Positions 46,625 through 59,910 are shown, numbered from the stretch's first letter. The stretch: 64,000 nt of DNA from Cryptomeria japonica (GCF_030272615.1 NC_081414.1:526921137-526985136); one strand, 5' to 3'. The notes: generated by a model from the letters alone, not told the origin. A program made the numbers and translations.

Positions 46625-46643
46625 TAAACCCTAAACCCTAAAC
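46625..46643. promoter_or_regulatory. Double telo-box in the H LTR
   Basis: The sequence taaaccctaaaccctaaac is two and a half plant telomere units. The other LTR has it at 52551-52569. Telo-boxes occur in plant promoters; a role here is not shown. Confidence 0.6.
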
Positions 46644-47024
46644 ATTTAGGTTAAGCAATTCAATTGATTTGATCCTAACCGTTGAACATATTGCATTGAT
46701 TACAACAGGCTTGAGTAGATCTCAAGACGTTCTCCATCATTCGTTCTTCACCACTTCTTGGAGGCTGATAACCCATCACGTGTTCTCCACCGTTTACAGA
46801 GACTTTGCACATTCCTGAGGTAGATAGGATCAATCTCCTTCATGCAAGATCCTTCACATGCACAAGGCTGACGTGGCAACACAATCTGTTCTTCATTACA
46901 ATGCTAACTCATCACATGATGTCATCGGTTGAATCACACGGGCATAAACACTTCAATCAGAAACCCTGAAGCTAAGACTACCAACTGGTAGTCATACCAT
47001 ATGAAACCTTGATACAGAACATTC

Positions 47025-47160
47025 CATATACCGGTTCACATTCCAACATACCGGTTCACTCGGACAAACATACGGCTTCACTTTTTCACATATACTGGTT
47101 CATATTCCAACATACCGGTTCACTTGGACAAACATACCGCTTCACTTTTTCACATATACC
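47025..47160. repeat. 64-bp tandem repeat in the H LTR
   Basis: Units beginning catata start at 47025, 47089 and 47153 (the last partial). Each carries two to three accggttcac-like words. The other LTR has units at 52952, 53016 and 53080 with the same period. Confidence 0.9.
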
Positions 47161-47289
47161 GGTTCACAGCATCATACTGATTCTCTTGCAAGTTGCTTAC
47201 TTCAATATACCAGTTTACTCTTCAGCATATTGACATCAATGACAACATACAATATCATCATGTCATCATACTCTGCACATATGCCGACA

Positions 47290-47492
47290 ATCTCCCCCTT
47301 TGGCATTGATGGCAATATACAAAGATATCTCTCTGCTTCACATCTTCTCCCCCTCTAACAACAATACCAAAGTGAAGGCATAAACATCTATGTTCTACTA
47401 TGTTGCTCCCCCTAAGGAGTAGCATCCTTCATCACACCAATCCTGAAAAAGATATATCAATGTAAGTCTTGACTGATGTGGAGCAGACACCT
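47290..47492 (-). other. 3' noncoding region of H with three polypurine tracts
   Basis: Complements of AGGGGGAG occur at 47290-47303 (next to the LTR), 47347-47354 and 47405-47413. This is the same multi-PPT layout as in F, C and E. Confidence 0.75.
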
Positions 47493-50400
47493 TTAGTTCA
47501 CCTCTTGAAGGGGAAGCACCCCTAATTCACCTCTCAAATAGGTAAAGGTAGCCTTTGGTAGAGGCTTGGTGAATATGTCTGCTAACTGCTCCTTACTGGA
47601 AACATGGTCCAGTACAAATTCTTTGTTCTGAACCTTTTCCCTTAAGAAATGATACTTAAGCTCAAAGTGCTTGGTTCTAGAATGTAAAACCGGATTCTTG
47701 GAGATTTTAATCGCACTTGTGTTGTCACAAAATATACTTACCAGTTCAGATACAGGAACTTTGAAGCCATTTAATACATGCTTCATCCAAATTGTCTGGG
47801 TGCAGTTCATAAATGCTGCAACATACTCTACTTCTCTTGTAGACTGAGAGATACAACTCTACTTCTTACTCATCCATGAGACTAGTCTACCACCAAGAAA
47901 GAATGCACCACCGGTTGTGCTCTTTCGATTGTCCACATTACCAGCCTAGTCAGCATCTGTAAACACTTTCAGCTTGAAATCATTACTATATGGATACCAT
48001 AATCCATAGTCAATAGTTCCCTTCAGATATCTCAGAATCCGCTTGACTGCAACCAAGTGGGATTCTCTTGGGCTTTTCTGAAACCGTGCAGTAATGCCCA
48101 CTGCATATGCAATGTCCGGTCTACTATGTACTACATAGTGCAATTTAACAATCATTGATTGGTATTCCTTTTCATTTACCAACCCTGAGTCATCCTCTTT
48201 TGATAATTTACAACCGGTCACCATCGGTGTACCAACCGGTTTGATGTCTTCCATGCCAAAGGTCTTCAACACCTCTTTGACATATTTGGACTGAGTGATA
48301 AAGATTCCATCTTTCATTTGTTGAATCTGTAGTCCAATGAAGAACTTAATCACCCCTATAAGTGACATCTCAAACTCCTTTTTCATCTCATCAACAAAAT
48401 CACGACTCATCTTTTCATCTCCTCCAAAGATTATGTCATCAAAAAATACCTCACAGATCATAATCTGATCTCCTTCTGACTTTAGGTAGATATTACTATC
48501 CTCACTTGTTCTCTCAAATCCAATCTTCACAAGATGGGAGTGCAAGTGTTCATACCATGCTCTAGGTGCCTGCTTTAGTGCATACAAGGCTTTATGTATC
48601 CTACACACCATGCCACTATCTTCTGATAGGGAAAATCCATCTGGTTGCTCTATATACACCTCCTCTTCTAGTATTCAATTTAGGAATGCAGACTTTACAT
48701 CCATTTGATATATTTTGAATCCCTTGAATGTTGCATATGCAAGAAGAATACGAACTCCTTCCAATCTAGCTACTTGAGAAAAGGTTTCTCCATAGTCTTC
48801 TCCTTCTTCTTGGGCATATCCTTTACACACCAATCTAGCTTTGTTTCTAACCACTGAGCCAACTTCATTCAGCTTATTTCTGAAAACCCATTTGGTGCCA
48901 ATGACATTTTTATGCTCTAGTTTGGGTACCAAAGACCATGTACCATTCTTTTCTATCTGGTCAAGTTCCTCTTCCATTTCGTTGATCCAGACTTCATCTT
49001 TATGTGCCTCTCTGAATGTTTTAGGCTCAAATTCAGAGATCATGCAAGAGTTTTCTCTAACCTTTCTTCTTGTAAGGATTCCTGCATCCTTGTCTCCTAT
49101 GATCTGCTTTGGATCATGATTCAACTTTACATACCTAGGAATGATCTTGGTTGTTTCTTCTTTCTTTTCTTCTTCATCCTCATATTCATCAGCATCAGCA
49201 TCTATTGGTGTAGGAACATTGTTACTGGTGCTAGGCTGCTTTGTAACCGGTTCATAGAAGGTTACTATCAGTTCATCTCCTACTTGCTCATTGTCGGTTT
49301 CCTCGGATTTCTCGGAGGTTTCATCAACTCTAACATTGATGCTTTCAACAATTCTCTGACTCCTATTGTTGAAACATTTGAGAGCTTTGCTCTTTGTGGA
49401 ATACCCTAGGAATATTCCCTCATCACATTTAGCATCAAACTTGCTCTGATGTTCACTCCTCTTGATATAACATTTACTACCAAACACTCTGAAGTAGCTT
49501 ACCACTGGTGTCTTACCAGTCTAGTACTCATAAGGTGTTTTATCCTTACCCTTTTTGATGAGTACCCAGTTCATTGTGTAGACTATGGTGCTCACCACTT
49601 CTCTCCAAAAGGTGTGAGCAACCTTCCCTTGGATCAACATAGTTCTAGCTGCTTCAACCACAGTCCGGTTGTTCCTTTCTACTAGGCCATTCTATTGTGA
49701 ATTCTAGGGGGTAGATAGTTGCCTCTTGATGCCATTCTCTTCACAGTATTTGTTGAATTCACCGGAAGTGAATTCTCCTCCTTGATCAGTTCTTAAGCAC
49801 TTAATCCTCTTACCACTTTCATTTTCAACCAGTGCTCTGAAGGCTTTGAAATTTCCAAAAGCTTCAGATTTGTCCTTCAAGAATGTGACCCACGTCATTC
49901 TTGAGCAATCATCAGTAAGAATCATAAAATACCTATCTCCCTGCACACTCCTAGTTTTCATAGGACCACACAAATCAGTATGCACAAGATCAAGCAAATT
50001 GTCTGTAGTGAAAGGTTTACCTTTGAAGGTTGAGGAAGACATTTTCCCCAGTTGACACTCTCTACACAAAGGATTCTTCAGTTTGCTCAGCATAGGCAAT
50101 CCTCTAACTGCCTTGATCTTACTGGCCTTCACAATATTATCAAAGTTTACATGGCAGAGTCTCCTATGCCATATCCATCTATCCTCAAACTTAGCCATTA
50201 GACATGTACTGACATTAGCATTTAACTGAAATAGGTTACCTTTGGTCTGCATACCGATAGCCATCAGTTCACCATTCTTTCCTTTGATTTTGCACACTCC
50301 ATTTCTGAATTCCAGAGTGAGTCCATTATCATTTAGTTGAGAAAAACTCAAAAGGTTGTGTCTGAGACCTTGTACCCAATACACATTGTCAGCACTACTT

Positions 50401-51578
50401 CTTCCATTCAGAGAGATGGACCCTCTACCTTTTACCATACATGGTGCATCATTACCAAAATGAACCACACCACCATCATACTCTTCCAGAGATAGAAACT
50501 TACTCCGGTCACTAGTCATATGGTGAGAACAGCCACTGTCAATAATCCACTCATTGGAATTATCAAAGTGAGAGACAAGAGCCTTCTTGTCTGACACATC
50601 TTCCTTGACTGCTACAAACGCAATATCTTCATTTTCTTCATCTTTTGATTCCTCATTAGTGACACCTTCATCAACTACTACAAAACAGTTTCTTCGGTTT
50701 CCTCCTTTGAACTTCTTGAGCCTCTCTGGTTTGTCCTTGTTGTCACCATTAGGGCTGTTTACAGCAATGTGTCCTATCCGGTTACAAGAAAAGCATTTCA
50801 AAGGAAGATTACCTTTGTATTTACTAGTTCCCTTGGGAAGTCTCTTGGCAAGAAGAGCTTCAAATTCCATCAGGATCTCCTCATCATCCATTTCTCTACT
50901 TTGTCTTGGTTCACCACTGGTACTAGCTTCTTTGCCTTTTCTAGATGGTGCAGTAGATGCTCTAAAGGTTGATTCAGTCTTCTGAATACTACCATCATAA
51001 TTATGCTCATAAGTTGTTAACTTTGCAATGATGGAGTCCAGGGATACCTTTGTCTTGTCTACAGACCTCAACTCCTGAATAGCAGCAACCCTTATTGCAT
51101 AGACCGGTAATAAGGATCTCAAAACTTTGCTAACAACAGTGGAATCTTCTATTTTGCCACCTACACTCTTGATATCTCCAACAACAGTTTTGATTCTTAT
51201 TCCATATTGTTGAATGGTCTCTCCTTCAACCATCTGCATGTCTTCAAACTTTCCCCTAAGGGTTTCTTCCTTAGCTTGTTTCACATGCTCATCACCGCCA
51301 TAAATATTCTCAAGGGCATCCCATACTTTGGGATTCTCTTTATCTTGAACATCAATAAACTCAATGTCAAATAAACTGCTGCTTAGGGCTTCCATGACTT
51401 GCCCATTTTCCTGAATCTCTCTCTTTTGATCATCGGTGAGAGTACCGGTAGGGATAACATAAGCATTCTCAACATAGCTCTAGTGTTGAGCAACCATGCT
51501 TCTGATGTATATCTTCATTCTATCCTTCCATATTTTAAAGTTGTCTTTGTTGAACTTTGGACCTTCCCTCTTCATCAT
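47493..51578 (-). pseudogene. Copia gag-pol polyprotein of element H
   Basis: The ATG at 51578 starts gag. A 563-codon open stretch (49704-51395) holds capsid, CCHC (CFSCNRIGHIAVNS, last Cys lost), protease WIIDSGCSHHMTSD near 50540, the integrase zinc site (LCHVNFD, CRECQLGK) and the catalytic core. The integrase C-terminus with [15 protein letters not shown] and RT start at 48675-49505. RT continues at 47946-48659, with active site VFFDDIIFGG (Phe in place of the usual Val) near 48440. RNase H is at 47493-47810 and ends in FTKPLPKATF. Breaks are TAG near 51481, a stop and shift at 49704-49510, a shift near 48670, and stops near 47950 and 47860. Confidence 0.93.
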
Positions 51579-51635
51579 TAGAGTAGGATCTTTACCTCAA
51601 GTGGTTAAGCTTACAACACAGAGGACCTGGAGGAT

Positions 51636-51647
51636 GATCTGATACCA
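51636..51647 (-). other. Primer-binding site of H (initiator Met tRNA, one mismatch)
   Basis: The minus strand reads TGGTATCAGATC, one base different from the standard site, two bases from the LTR. Confidence 0.85.
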
Positions 51648-51649
51648 AT

Positions 51650-53216
51650 TGATGAATCAATGATGAACAATTAGTACCAAACCGGTACTGAGAGGGGGGG
51701 TGAATCGGTACTGATAAAAACACTTTTCCTTGAACCGGTTTGACTGAAAAACAATGCACTTGACTGGCCAGCAATAACACGGGTCTAAACTAGATTACTA
51801 CCGATTAAACACAATAAGAGTGTGAAACACATAAACCGGTAACTCTTAGCTTTCAACACAATCTAACATCATACTTTCACTTCACCCATATGCATACACT
51901 AGTAACACATCAACAGAAATGTAAAGACTTACTGGTTCAACATGCTTTACTGCTTGACAGAGAATAACAAAGCATCATGTGAAAAGCATCACACATAACA
52001 CACATATTTTTCACATGGAAACCCAACTGGAAAAAACCACGGTGGGGATGAATACCCACAAGTTGTTCTTTGAACCCTTTTGAAGTCTGCTTTGTTAGGA
52101 GCCTAGTCCAGTTAAAGACTTTACAATAGGTTTTGTTAGGAACCGATCCTGCTAGGGATCACCCGATTAAGGGATGGCTAAAATACCTGGTTAAGGGTTA
52201 AACCCTGTTAAAGGTTACCTTGTTAGAGGATTTTAAGAACTCAATGATTTTGAGTCACCCTATTAAAGGATTTACAACAAGCCGGTTAAAGCTACCCTGT
52301 TAAGGGATTTTCCAACTGTTGAAGTGGTTAGAGGTCAACAGGTATTACAATGATCTGGTAATAGCACTTCAATGCCAATGAGGATCCGCTTTAGTTCCTT
52401 CCTTCTGCAATCACACTCTGCAGGTATCTAATCGCTTATATGGTATGGCAAGAATCACGTATCTCTGCACTTAGATACACTCACAACATTTGCCAACAAC
52501 CTCAACATGAAAATTAACATCGACCTTATAAGAAAGATAGGTTGGTAGCATAAACCCTAAACCCTAAACATTTAGGTTAAGAAATTCAGCCAGTTCGATC
52601 CTAACTGTTGAACATATTGCATTGATTACAATAGTCTTGAGTAGATCTCAAGATGTTCTCCATCGTTCGTTCTTCACTGCTTCTTGGAGACTGATAACCC
52701 ATCACACATTCTCCACTGTTTACAGAGACTTCGCACATTCCTAAGGTAGATAGGATCAATCTCCTTCATGCAAGATCCTTCACACGCACAAGACTGACAT
52801 GGCAACACAATCTTTTCTTCATTATAATTCTAACTCATCACACGATGTCATCGGTTGAATCACACGGGCATAGAACACTTCAACCGGAAACCCTGAAGCT
52901 AAGACTACCAATCGGTAGTCATACCATATGAAACCTTGATACAGAACATTCCATATATCGGTCCACATTCCAACATACCGATTCACTTGGACAAACATAC
53001 CGCTTCACTTTTTCACATATACCAGTTCACATTCCAACATACCGATTCACTTGGACAAACATACCGCTTCACTTTTTCACATATACCGGTTCACAACATC
53101 ATACCGGTTCTCTTGCAAGTTGCTTACTTCAATATACCGGTTAACTCTTCAGCATATTGACATCAATGACAACATATAATATCATCATGCCATCATACTA
53201 TGCACATATGCCAACA
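51650..53216 (-). repeat. 5' LTR of Copia H
   Basis: This 1,567-bp LTR begins TGTTGGCATATG on the minus strand and ends TTCATCA. It is similar to the left LTR throughout. Differences are scattered, often at CCGG words (accggt versus actggt). Confidence 0.94.
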
Positions 53217-53221
53217 CTTTT

Positions 53222-54806
53222 AGAGAAAGGTCACATTCCTCCTAGCGTCTCCCCTTGGGGCGCACCAGTCATCTTCATAAAGAAGAAGGACAGATGCCTT
53301 TAATTATGTATGGATTACTAACAGTTGAACAAAGTGACCATCAAGAACCAATACCCTTTGCCCAGGATCGACGACTTATTTGATCAGCCTGAAGGTGTCA
53401 AAGTATTTTCTAAGATAGATCTAAAGTCAGGGTACCATCAGTTGAGGATAGTAGAGAGCAATATCCACAAGACTGCTTTTTGTACTAGGTATGGCCACTA
53501 TGAGTTCACCGTGGTTCTATTTGGTCTTACGAATGCTCCAGCTATATTCATGAGTCTCATGAATGGGGTATTCTGCACTTTCCTTGACTAATTTGTGACT
53601 GTGTTCATTGATGACATATTGATATATTCTTAGAATGAGAAGGAGCACTTGAGATAGGTATTGTAGTGCTTGAGAGATAATCAGTTGTATGACAGTTTGT
53701 CGAAGTGTGCATTCTTTAGATCAAAGGTCAGATATCTAGGACATGTCATATCCGGTGATGGCATCTCTGTTGACCCATCAAAGATCAGAGCTATTATGGA
53801 TTGGTCAGTGCCAACTAGTGTGATAGAAGTCAGGAGTTTCATGGGTCTAATAGGATATTACAAATGCTTCGTTGAGGAGTTTCTAGGGTTGCACATCCTA
53901 TTACATCTCTTCAGTGAAAGGGAAATAAATTCGTGTGGACAGAAAAGTGTGAGAGGGCCTTTTAGGAACTCAAAAAGGCACTTACTAGTGCACCTATTCT
54001 TGTAGTGCCAAATCCCTCAGTTGATTTCATGGTATATGCAGATGCTTCCTTGGATGGTTTAGGAGCAATCCCTATGCAGGATGGTCGAGCTATAGCATAT
54101 GAGTCTAGGAAAATTAAGACTCGTGAGCTTAACTACCCTACTCATGACCTTGAGCTTGCAGCAGTGGTGCATGCACTTGTGAGGTGGAGACACTTTCTTT
54201 TGGGTCATCATTTTGAGCTTCATTTAGATCATCAGAGTTTGTAGTACATATTTACTCAGCCTAATCTTATTTCTCGTCAGAGAAGATGGATGGAGTTTGT
54301 ATGTGAGTATAATTTTGATGTTCACTACATCAAGGGGAAAGAAAACGTAGTTGCAGATGTCTTGAGTAGGAGACGTCATGAGATATGCTCCATGTCTATA
54401 GACATAGATCTGAGAGATCGCATATTGCAGCATTTGCTTGAGGATGAGTGGTATTTAGAGGTATGTCAGGTAGTGCGATCTCGAGAGACCCTAGAAGGGA
54501 AGTATGCAGACTATTCATTAGAGTCTGATGGACTACTATGCCATAGAGGGCACATCTATGTACCTTCTTCCGGAAGGTTGCGTGATTTCATTGTGATGGA
54601 GGCTCGTAGAGCTCTTTATGCAGCACATCCCGGAGTTAAGAAGATGCATGCGGATTTGAGACAATTATATCATTGGCCAGGTACGCGAAAACTCATTGTT
54701 GTACTAGTAGCCTGATTCCTTGAGTGCCAGAGAGTTAAGGCGAAGCACCGCCATCCAAGTAGGTTGCTCCAGTCTCATGTGATACCAGAGTGGAAGTGGG
54801 ATAGTA
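53222..54806 (+). pseudogene. Gypsy G: RT, RNase H and integrase zinc domain
   Basis: RT resumes with [13 protein letters not shown]. It has [20 protein letters not shown] near 53370, the active site VFIDDILIYS near 53610, and YLGHVISGDGISVDP near 53730. RNase H has VYADASLDGLGA near 54030 and RWRHFLLGHHFELHLDHQSL near 54200. The integrase zinc domain has HPGVKKMHADLRQLYHWPG near 54630, then CQRVKAKH. Sequence stops at IPEWKWDSI, where the solo LTR enters. Several stops (for example near 53302, 53591, 53632, 54243 and 54714) and a shift near 53930 disable it. Confidence 0.9.
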
Positions 54807-54811
54807 TATTG

Positions 54812-55961
54812 TGTTGGCATTTTTCATGTTTATGTTGTGATTGTCATTGATGGACACACACTTGCATTGAGATCTCCTTTATATGTATGAGTTAGAGCAC
54901 AACTGGCATTTGCTCCAACCGGTATGTTGTATTATAGTCTTTAGACTATTGGTGTTTTGCAGAATGTGTTTCCCAGTCTAAAGCGGCATGTTGACCCCAA
55001 GCGGTTCATAGATCCCAAGCGGTACGAGGGATTAAAGCGGCATAACACATTTTTACCAGTCTTCATTTTTGTCAAACTGGCAACTGGCATTTTGTATGAA
55101 CTGGTAATACTCTGTGATGAGTTACCAACCGGCATTTTGTGATGAATTACCATCCACCGATTGTTTGACGGTGCCAACACCTTAACGGTGTTTTTTGTGT
55201 CATGGTACCAAGTATGTCTAGGTTCATTGAACCTAGGAAATTGTTATGTAATCCTATTGAACCAACATGAAATCAGATTCCTTTATAAGGACATCATGTC
55301 TAGTGTTTTTAGGTTGTTAATGTGGTTGTAGCAAAAGGTTATGTTGTTGCTAGGGTTTAAGGTGGTTGAGGAGTTGGAGAAAATATGAATGTATAGAAGA
55401 CTGAAATAATGCTGGAACGCATTAGGAATGACCTGTCAAGGATCTAACCGAGCAGTCTGTGCTATTAGCTAGATCAAACACTTGTTGATTACTCACATCT
55501 TTGACAAGTCTATAGCCCTTAACCGGGTAGGCCCAAAAGCCTTTTGTAAATCCTCTAACAAGGTGGTTCACATCTGTGGATCTAAAATCCTCTAGCAAGG
55601 TAGTCTTTAATCGGACTTATCTCCTAACAGAGATTGAGATTCCTAACAGGATCTGTTTTGGTAAAGAACATTGTAAGACCTTAACCGGTCTGACCTTAAC
55701 CGGTCTGATTCCTATTTTGCAGATAGTTACTTGTGAGTTCCATCTCACTGTGGTTTTTCCCATTTGGGTTTCCATGTCAAAATCTCTTATGTTATGGTGT
55801 TTTTGCTTCTGTGGGTGAATGCATTATTAGCTATTTGGTTTGCATGTGTGTTAACCGGTTTGTCTGCTAAACTATTTTACCGGTTTACTATTAGTCTTGC
55901 AAAGTGTTTAAGTGCAGAGATTTTTGGCATACTAATTCACCCCCCATCTTAGTATTCATCA
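54812..55961 (+). repeat. Solo Copia LTR
   Basis: This 1,150-bp LTR reads TGTTGGCATT...TATTCATCA, flanked by a perfect tattg duplication (54807-54811 and 55962-55966). It has the C-run (ttcaccccccat, near 55940), the GGTTTTTCCC core near 55755, and ACCGGT words (about 55684, 55699, 55855). These match A and H in kind, in plus orientation. No internal region remains, so it probably arose by LTR-LTR recombination. Confidence 0.9.
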
Positions 55962-55966
55962 TATTG

Positions 55967-57039
55967 ATGGATTTCATCATTGTCTTCCTATGTCATCGCG
56001 TCATCATGATGCGATCATGGTGATAGTTGACAAGTTGACCAAAGTGGCCCACTTCTCACCAGTTCGGATTACCTTCACAGCACTAGCAGTGGCACAGGTA
56101 TTCTTGCAGAATATTATCAGACTTCATGGCATTCCATGCAATATTATTTCAAATAGAGATTCCCTCTTCACTTCTTCCTTTTGGAAGGCATTGCAGGCAG
56201 CAATGGGTACCAAACTCAACTTTAGCACAACCTTTCATCCGAAAACGGATGGACAAATAGAGAGGGTGAACTAGGTGTTAGAAGATATGCTATGTATTTA
56301 CGTCATGGATCATCAGACCAGATTGAAATAGTACCTCCTTTGGTAGAGTTTGTCTATAATCATGGGCATCACACTTCCTTGGGGATACCACCTTATCATG
56401 CTTTGTATGACAAACCTTGTAGGATACCTTTGAGTCGGGACCGCATTGAGGATAGAGTAGCTAATGGTCCTGAGATAGTTCGAGATATGGAGCAGCAGAT
56501 GGATTTGATTAGACAGCGCCTTAGAGAGGCACAGGATAGACAGAAGAAGTATGCAGATGCGAAGAGGATAGATCATAGCTTCATGGTTGGGGACATAGTC
56601 TTCTTGAGAGTGTGACCGTATAAGAGTCCAATTAGTTATGGAAAGGGATCTAAGCTCGCACCTCTCTTTGTTGGACCATTTGAGATCCTTGAGAGGATAC
56701 GACCAGTTGCATATCGTCTACCTTTTTCACCTAGCCTGTCACGCATCCATGATGTGTTTCATGTGTTAGTACTGAGAAAATATATTTATGATGAGTCTCA
56801 TATTCTAGATTGGGATGCCTTGCAGGTGGAGTCGAACAGGCACTTGGCTTTGGAACCCATTCGCATTTTGGCTCATCGGACACTGTCTCTTCGAGGCCGA
56901 GAGCTGGACCAGGTTAGGGTCCAGTAGGATTGTTAGGATGAGGTTACGACATCATGGGAGGATGCAGCACAGATGAGATCTTAGTAGCCCCATCTTTTTT
57001 ATGCAATCCAAAAGGAAGTTCATGCCTAGAGGGGGAGGG
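55967..57039 (+). pseudogene. Gypsy G: integrase core, C-terminal domain and PPT
   Basis: The integrase core resumes with MDFI and IMVIVDKLTKVAHFSPV. It shows ISNRDSLFTSSFWKAL near 56160 and FHPKTDGQIERVN near 56250, where the catalytic Glu position is readable. The C-terminal part reads KYADAKRIDHSFMVGDIVFL and LSRIHDVFHVLVLRKYI. The tail has LRGRELDQVRVQ and TTSWEDAAQMRS, which resemble a decayed chromodomain. Stops occur near 56273, 56615 and 56925 with one shift near 56280. The PPT agagggggaggg (57028-57039) abuts the LTR. Confidence 0.88.
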
Positions 57040-57866
57040 TGTGAGGCCCTACCCCGAGCCATCATAGCATTGCAGTTATTTTTCATGTTGGACCTATTAT
57101 TGATACTTTATTTTGATGCATTATAGATATAGATTCTATATGATCTAGTGATTGGATAACATTGAGATGGTGTATGTCATTTGTTTCTGATTTGCAGTAC
57201 TTTATTTATGATGTTAGAAATTATGGATGCATGGCTTATGAATGATTGAATTTCATGATGATTATGATGATGCCATTAAGTAAATTATTTCATGTGGATT
57301 TTATTGGATAATTGGTAATTTGATTGTTATGATTAAAATTATATGCAAAGTGTCTAAATTGTATCCTTTTTATATATTAATATTGCATGTGATTATTTGG
57401 GATTACTAATGTGCAAAGTAAGTTGTGTAGGAAAACTAATCCATGTGACCATGGAAACTATTCGGAGAATCAAGCTAAACCTATGTGCGTTTGTGAAGCC
57501 AAGGGTTGTCTATTTGGAGAGACAACACCTCATGTGTAATGTGTTTTGTTTGTAAATGTGAATGCTTGAATGTGTGTTTAAATTGAATTTGTTAATTCCA
57601 AAAAGGGACATTTCCATGTGTATTTAAGTATTGTGTATTTTTATGGTGTCACTTGACACTTGTGTTGTGAAGTGAGTTGGCAGTGACATGTCCCTTGGAG
57701 GGAATTTGTATAACCAATGCATTATTCAAAATATCTTAGTGTGGTCCCAAAAGATTCTTGGATAGAGAGTCATTAGAAAGGTCAACTCAAGTTTGACTCG
57801 TAGATAAACTTTAGGTGAGTTTCTAGAGGGTCAAACTAACTCCTAAAATTTATTTCTGATTATAGA

Positions 57867-57869
<3 letters not shown>

Positions 57870-57914
<45 letters not shown>
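57870..57914. repeat. (TA)n microsatellite
   Basis: An uninterrupted TA run of about 45 bases in the G LTR. Confidence 0.97.
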
Positions 57915-57918
<4 letters not shown>

Positions 57919-59876
57919 CTTTTGAGGATTTCTCCTAGGTTAGACAACCTTCCAATTGAGTGTTAGTTGCTCTTCTCCATTTTATTTTACCTTTTTCAGT
58001 TGCCTCTTTTAGAAAGCATATAAGAGGTTGGGAAGACCAACCTATGAAATCTCACACCCTTTCCAAGAGGTTGGAAAGTGTGAGAAGAGTCTACTTAGGG
58101 AAGGGATTCAAACTTCGGATTTTGATCACCCACTCCATTTTTGGAGACTTACAATTCTTGTTGGAAGTTTTGGTTTTTGAGTTGCATTTCTAAGCTTTGG
58201 AAAGAAAAAGAATAGTGGATTGGGTAGCTCTCCTTCAACCTTTCCTCATTCCATTTGTAGGATTAAGGTTGGTAGTATTTCTTCCTTGCATATTGCATTT
58301 TATTGTCATTGTGAAGGAAAGATTTTATGTGCATTTTGCTTGTTGTTTATGTAGATTGGGAAGTTCAGTTTTGGAGTTCTTCCTTGTGTTCTTTTTATGT
58401 GTTGTATGGTTTATGTATTTTGGGTGTTTCAAGGCCATACTCACCCTTGGGAGGGTAGAGTAGCCTTGGGGGTGAAGGGTTGCTTGACAACCTAAGAGTG
58501 CAGAGACTCTCTTCTTAGAAGAGAGAGATACACAAGGGTTATAGGACCCTTGCTGCAATATTTTTATGTTAATGCAAAGGGGGTCATAAGGGGAGATATG
58601 GGCTTGAATGCCATGGGGGACATAAAGGTATTTTGGGACAAGTATGTGACTTGTGATGGTCTTACTTTGGTAGCCTTGTAAAGGCATTGGTTTCTCCTTC
58701 TTGCAGATCTCCTCTAGGTACTTGGTCCACCTTCACCCCACAAAAAAATAGTCACTTGGTGACATTGTTTATCTTTGGGTTGGGAGTTCAAGTGTTGTTG
58801 ATTTTCCTCTTGTTTTGTGTTTGAGATGTTTGTAACCCATTTAGCCTTGGTTCTCCTAGCTCGGGGGGGGCTTCATGTAAACCTAGGTTGGGAGGTGAAC
58901 CTCCATGGTTACAACCTACAAAGTTTATTTGCAGATTGCTCTGGGAATAAAGGATGGAGTAAAGTCAAACTTGTGCAAGTTTCCTATTTAATGCTTTGGG
59001 CATTCAAAGAAAAATGTATTTTAACAAGTCCTTATTTTTGTAGAAATGAAGAGGCTTGAGTTTGTAACTTTCTTATTATTGTGTAAAGGAATAAAAAAAA
59101 ATGTATATTTACTTTGAGTTTATTCATTGCAAAGAAATCAAAGAAGCATTTGAGTTTATTCCTATATAGTTATTTATTACTTTGAAATAGAGTAGGAATG
59201 GTAATCTTATTTTCTGTTTTATTATCTATTGAAAAGAAATGCATGTTAAAATGAAAAATGGTAGATAAACATTTAAGTCAAATCATTTATTTAATCTTAT
59301 CTTTTTCTGCAATGTGTTATGTTAGTTGTATAGTTGTTAATAGAAAAGAAATGTTTATTTCTGATTATAGATTAAACAAAAAAATATATATACTTCTTAG
59401 AGTTAGTCTTAATCTTATTCCATATTTGCATCTTGTTGTTATAATGGATAAATAAGAAATTAGACAGATAAATGCTACTGTAAAATAAAACATTACTGTT
59501 AAATTTATAAATCTGGAAATACACATTTTAGAGGAAATATTAAATCTACGCATTCTTAATTCAAAAAAAAAACTACATGTTTTGTATATATATATATATA
59601 TTGCCATTCCTTTAAACTAAGCTATTGTTTTAAAAAATAAATATAGATATACAAATACATATGTTGCATTTTAAAAATAAAAATACAGTGAAGTTAAAAC
59701 CTAAGCATGATTATGAATATACATTTATTCACAATCTAGTTCATATAAAATGTATGTACATAATTACACAATCATATACATATGTATAAATGTATATATA
59801 CACATATATACATGTATATATGTATGTATATATATGTATAAATATCTATATGTTTATTTATACATATTTATACATA

Positions 59877-59882
<6 letters not shown>

Positions 59883-59910
<28 letters not shown>
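59883..59910. repeat. (TG)n microsatellite
   Basis: About 28 bases of alternating TG. It follows a TATA/TGTA-rich stretch (59760-59880) in the G LTR. Confidence 0.97.

Larger units (their letters stand above)
45727..47289 (-). repeat. 3' LTR of Copia H
   Basis: This 1,563-bp LTR is paired with 51650-53216. It contains a telomere-like run (46625-46643), a 64-bp tandem repeat (47025-47160), many ACCGGT words, and the GGTTTTTCCC core near 46105. It reads TGTCGGCATA...TTCATCA on the minus strand. Confidence 0.94.
45727..53216 (-). mobile_element. Copia LTR retrotransposon H, full length
   Basis: LTRs at 45727-47289 and 51650-53216 are flanked by a perfect ctttt duplication (45722-45726 and 53217-53221). 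Primer site, gag-pol and purine tracts show minus orientation. It sits in the RT of G, and removing it with one ctttt copy restores the G frame. The polyprotein is close to that of A but better preserved. Confidence 0.95.

Noticed and set aside
57960-58687. Short ORFs in the G LTR
   Set aside because: No start context, domain or frame consistency; they lie inside a retrotransposon LTR.
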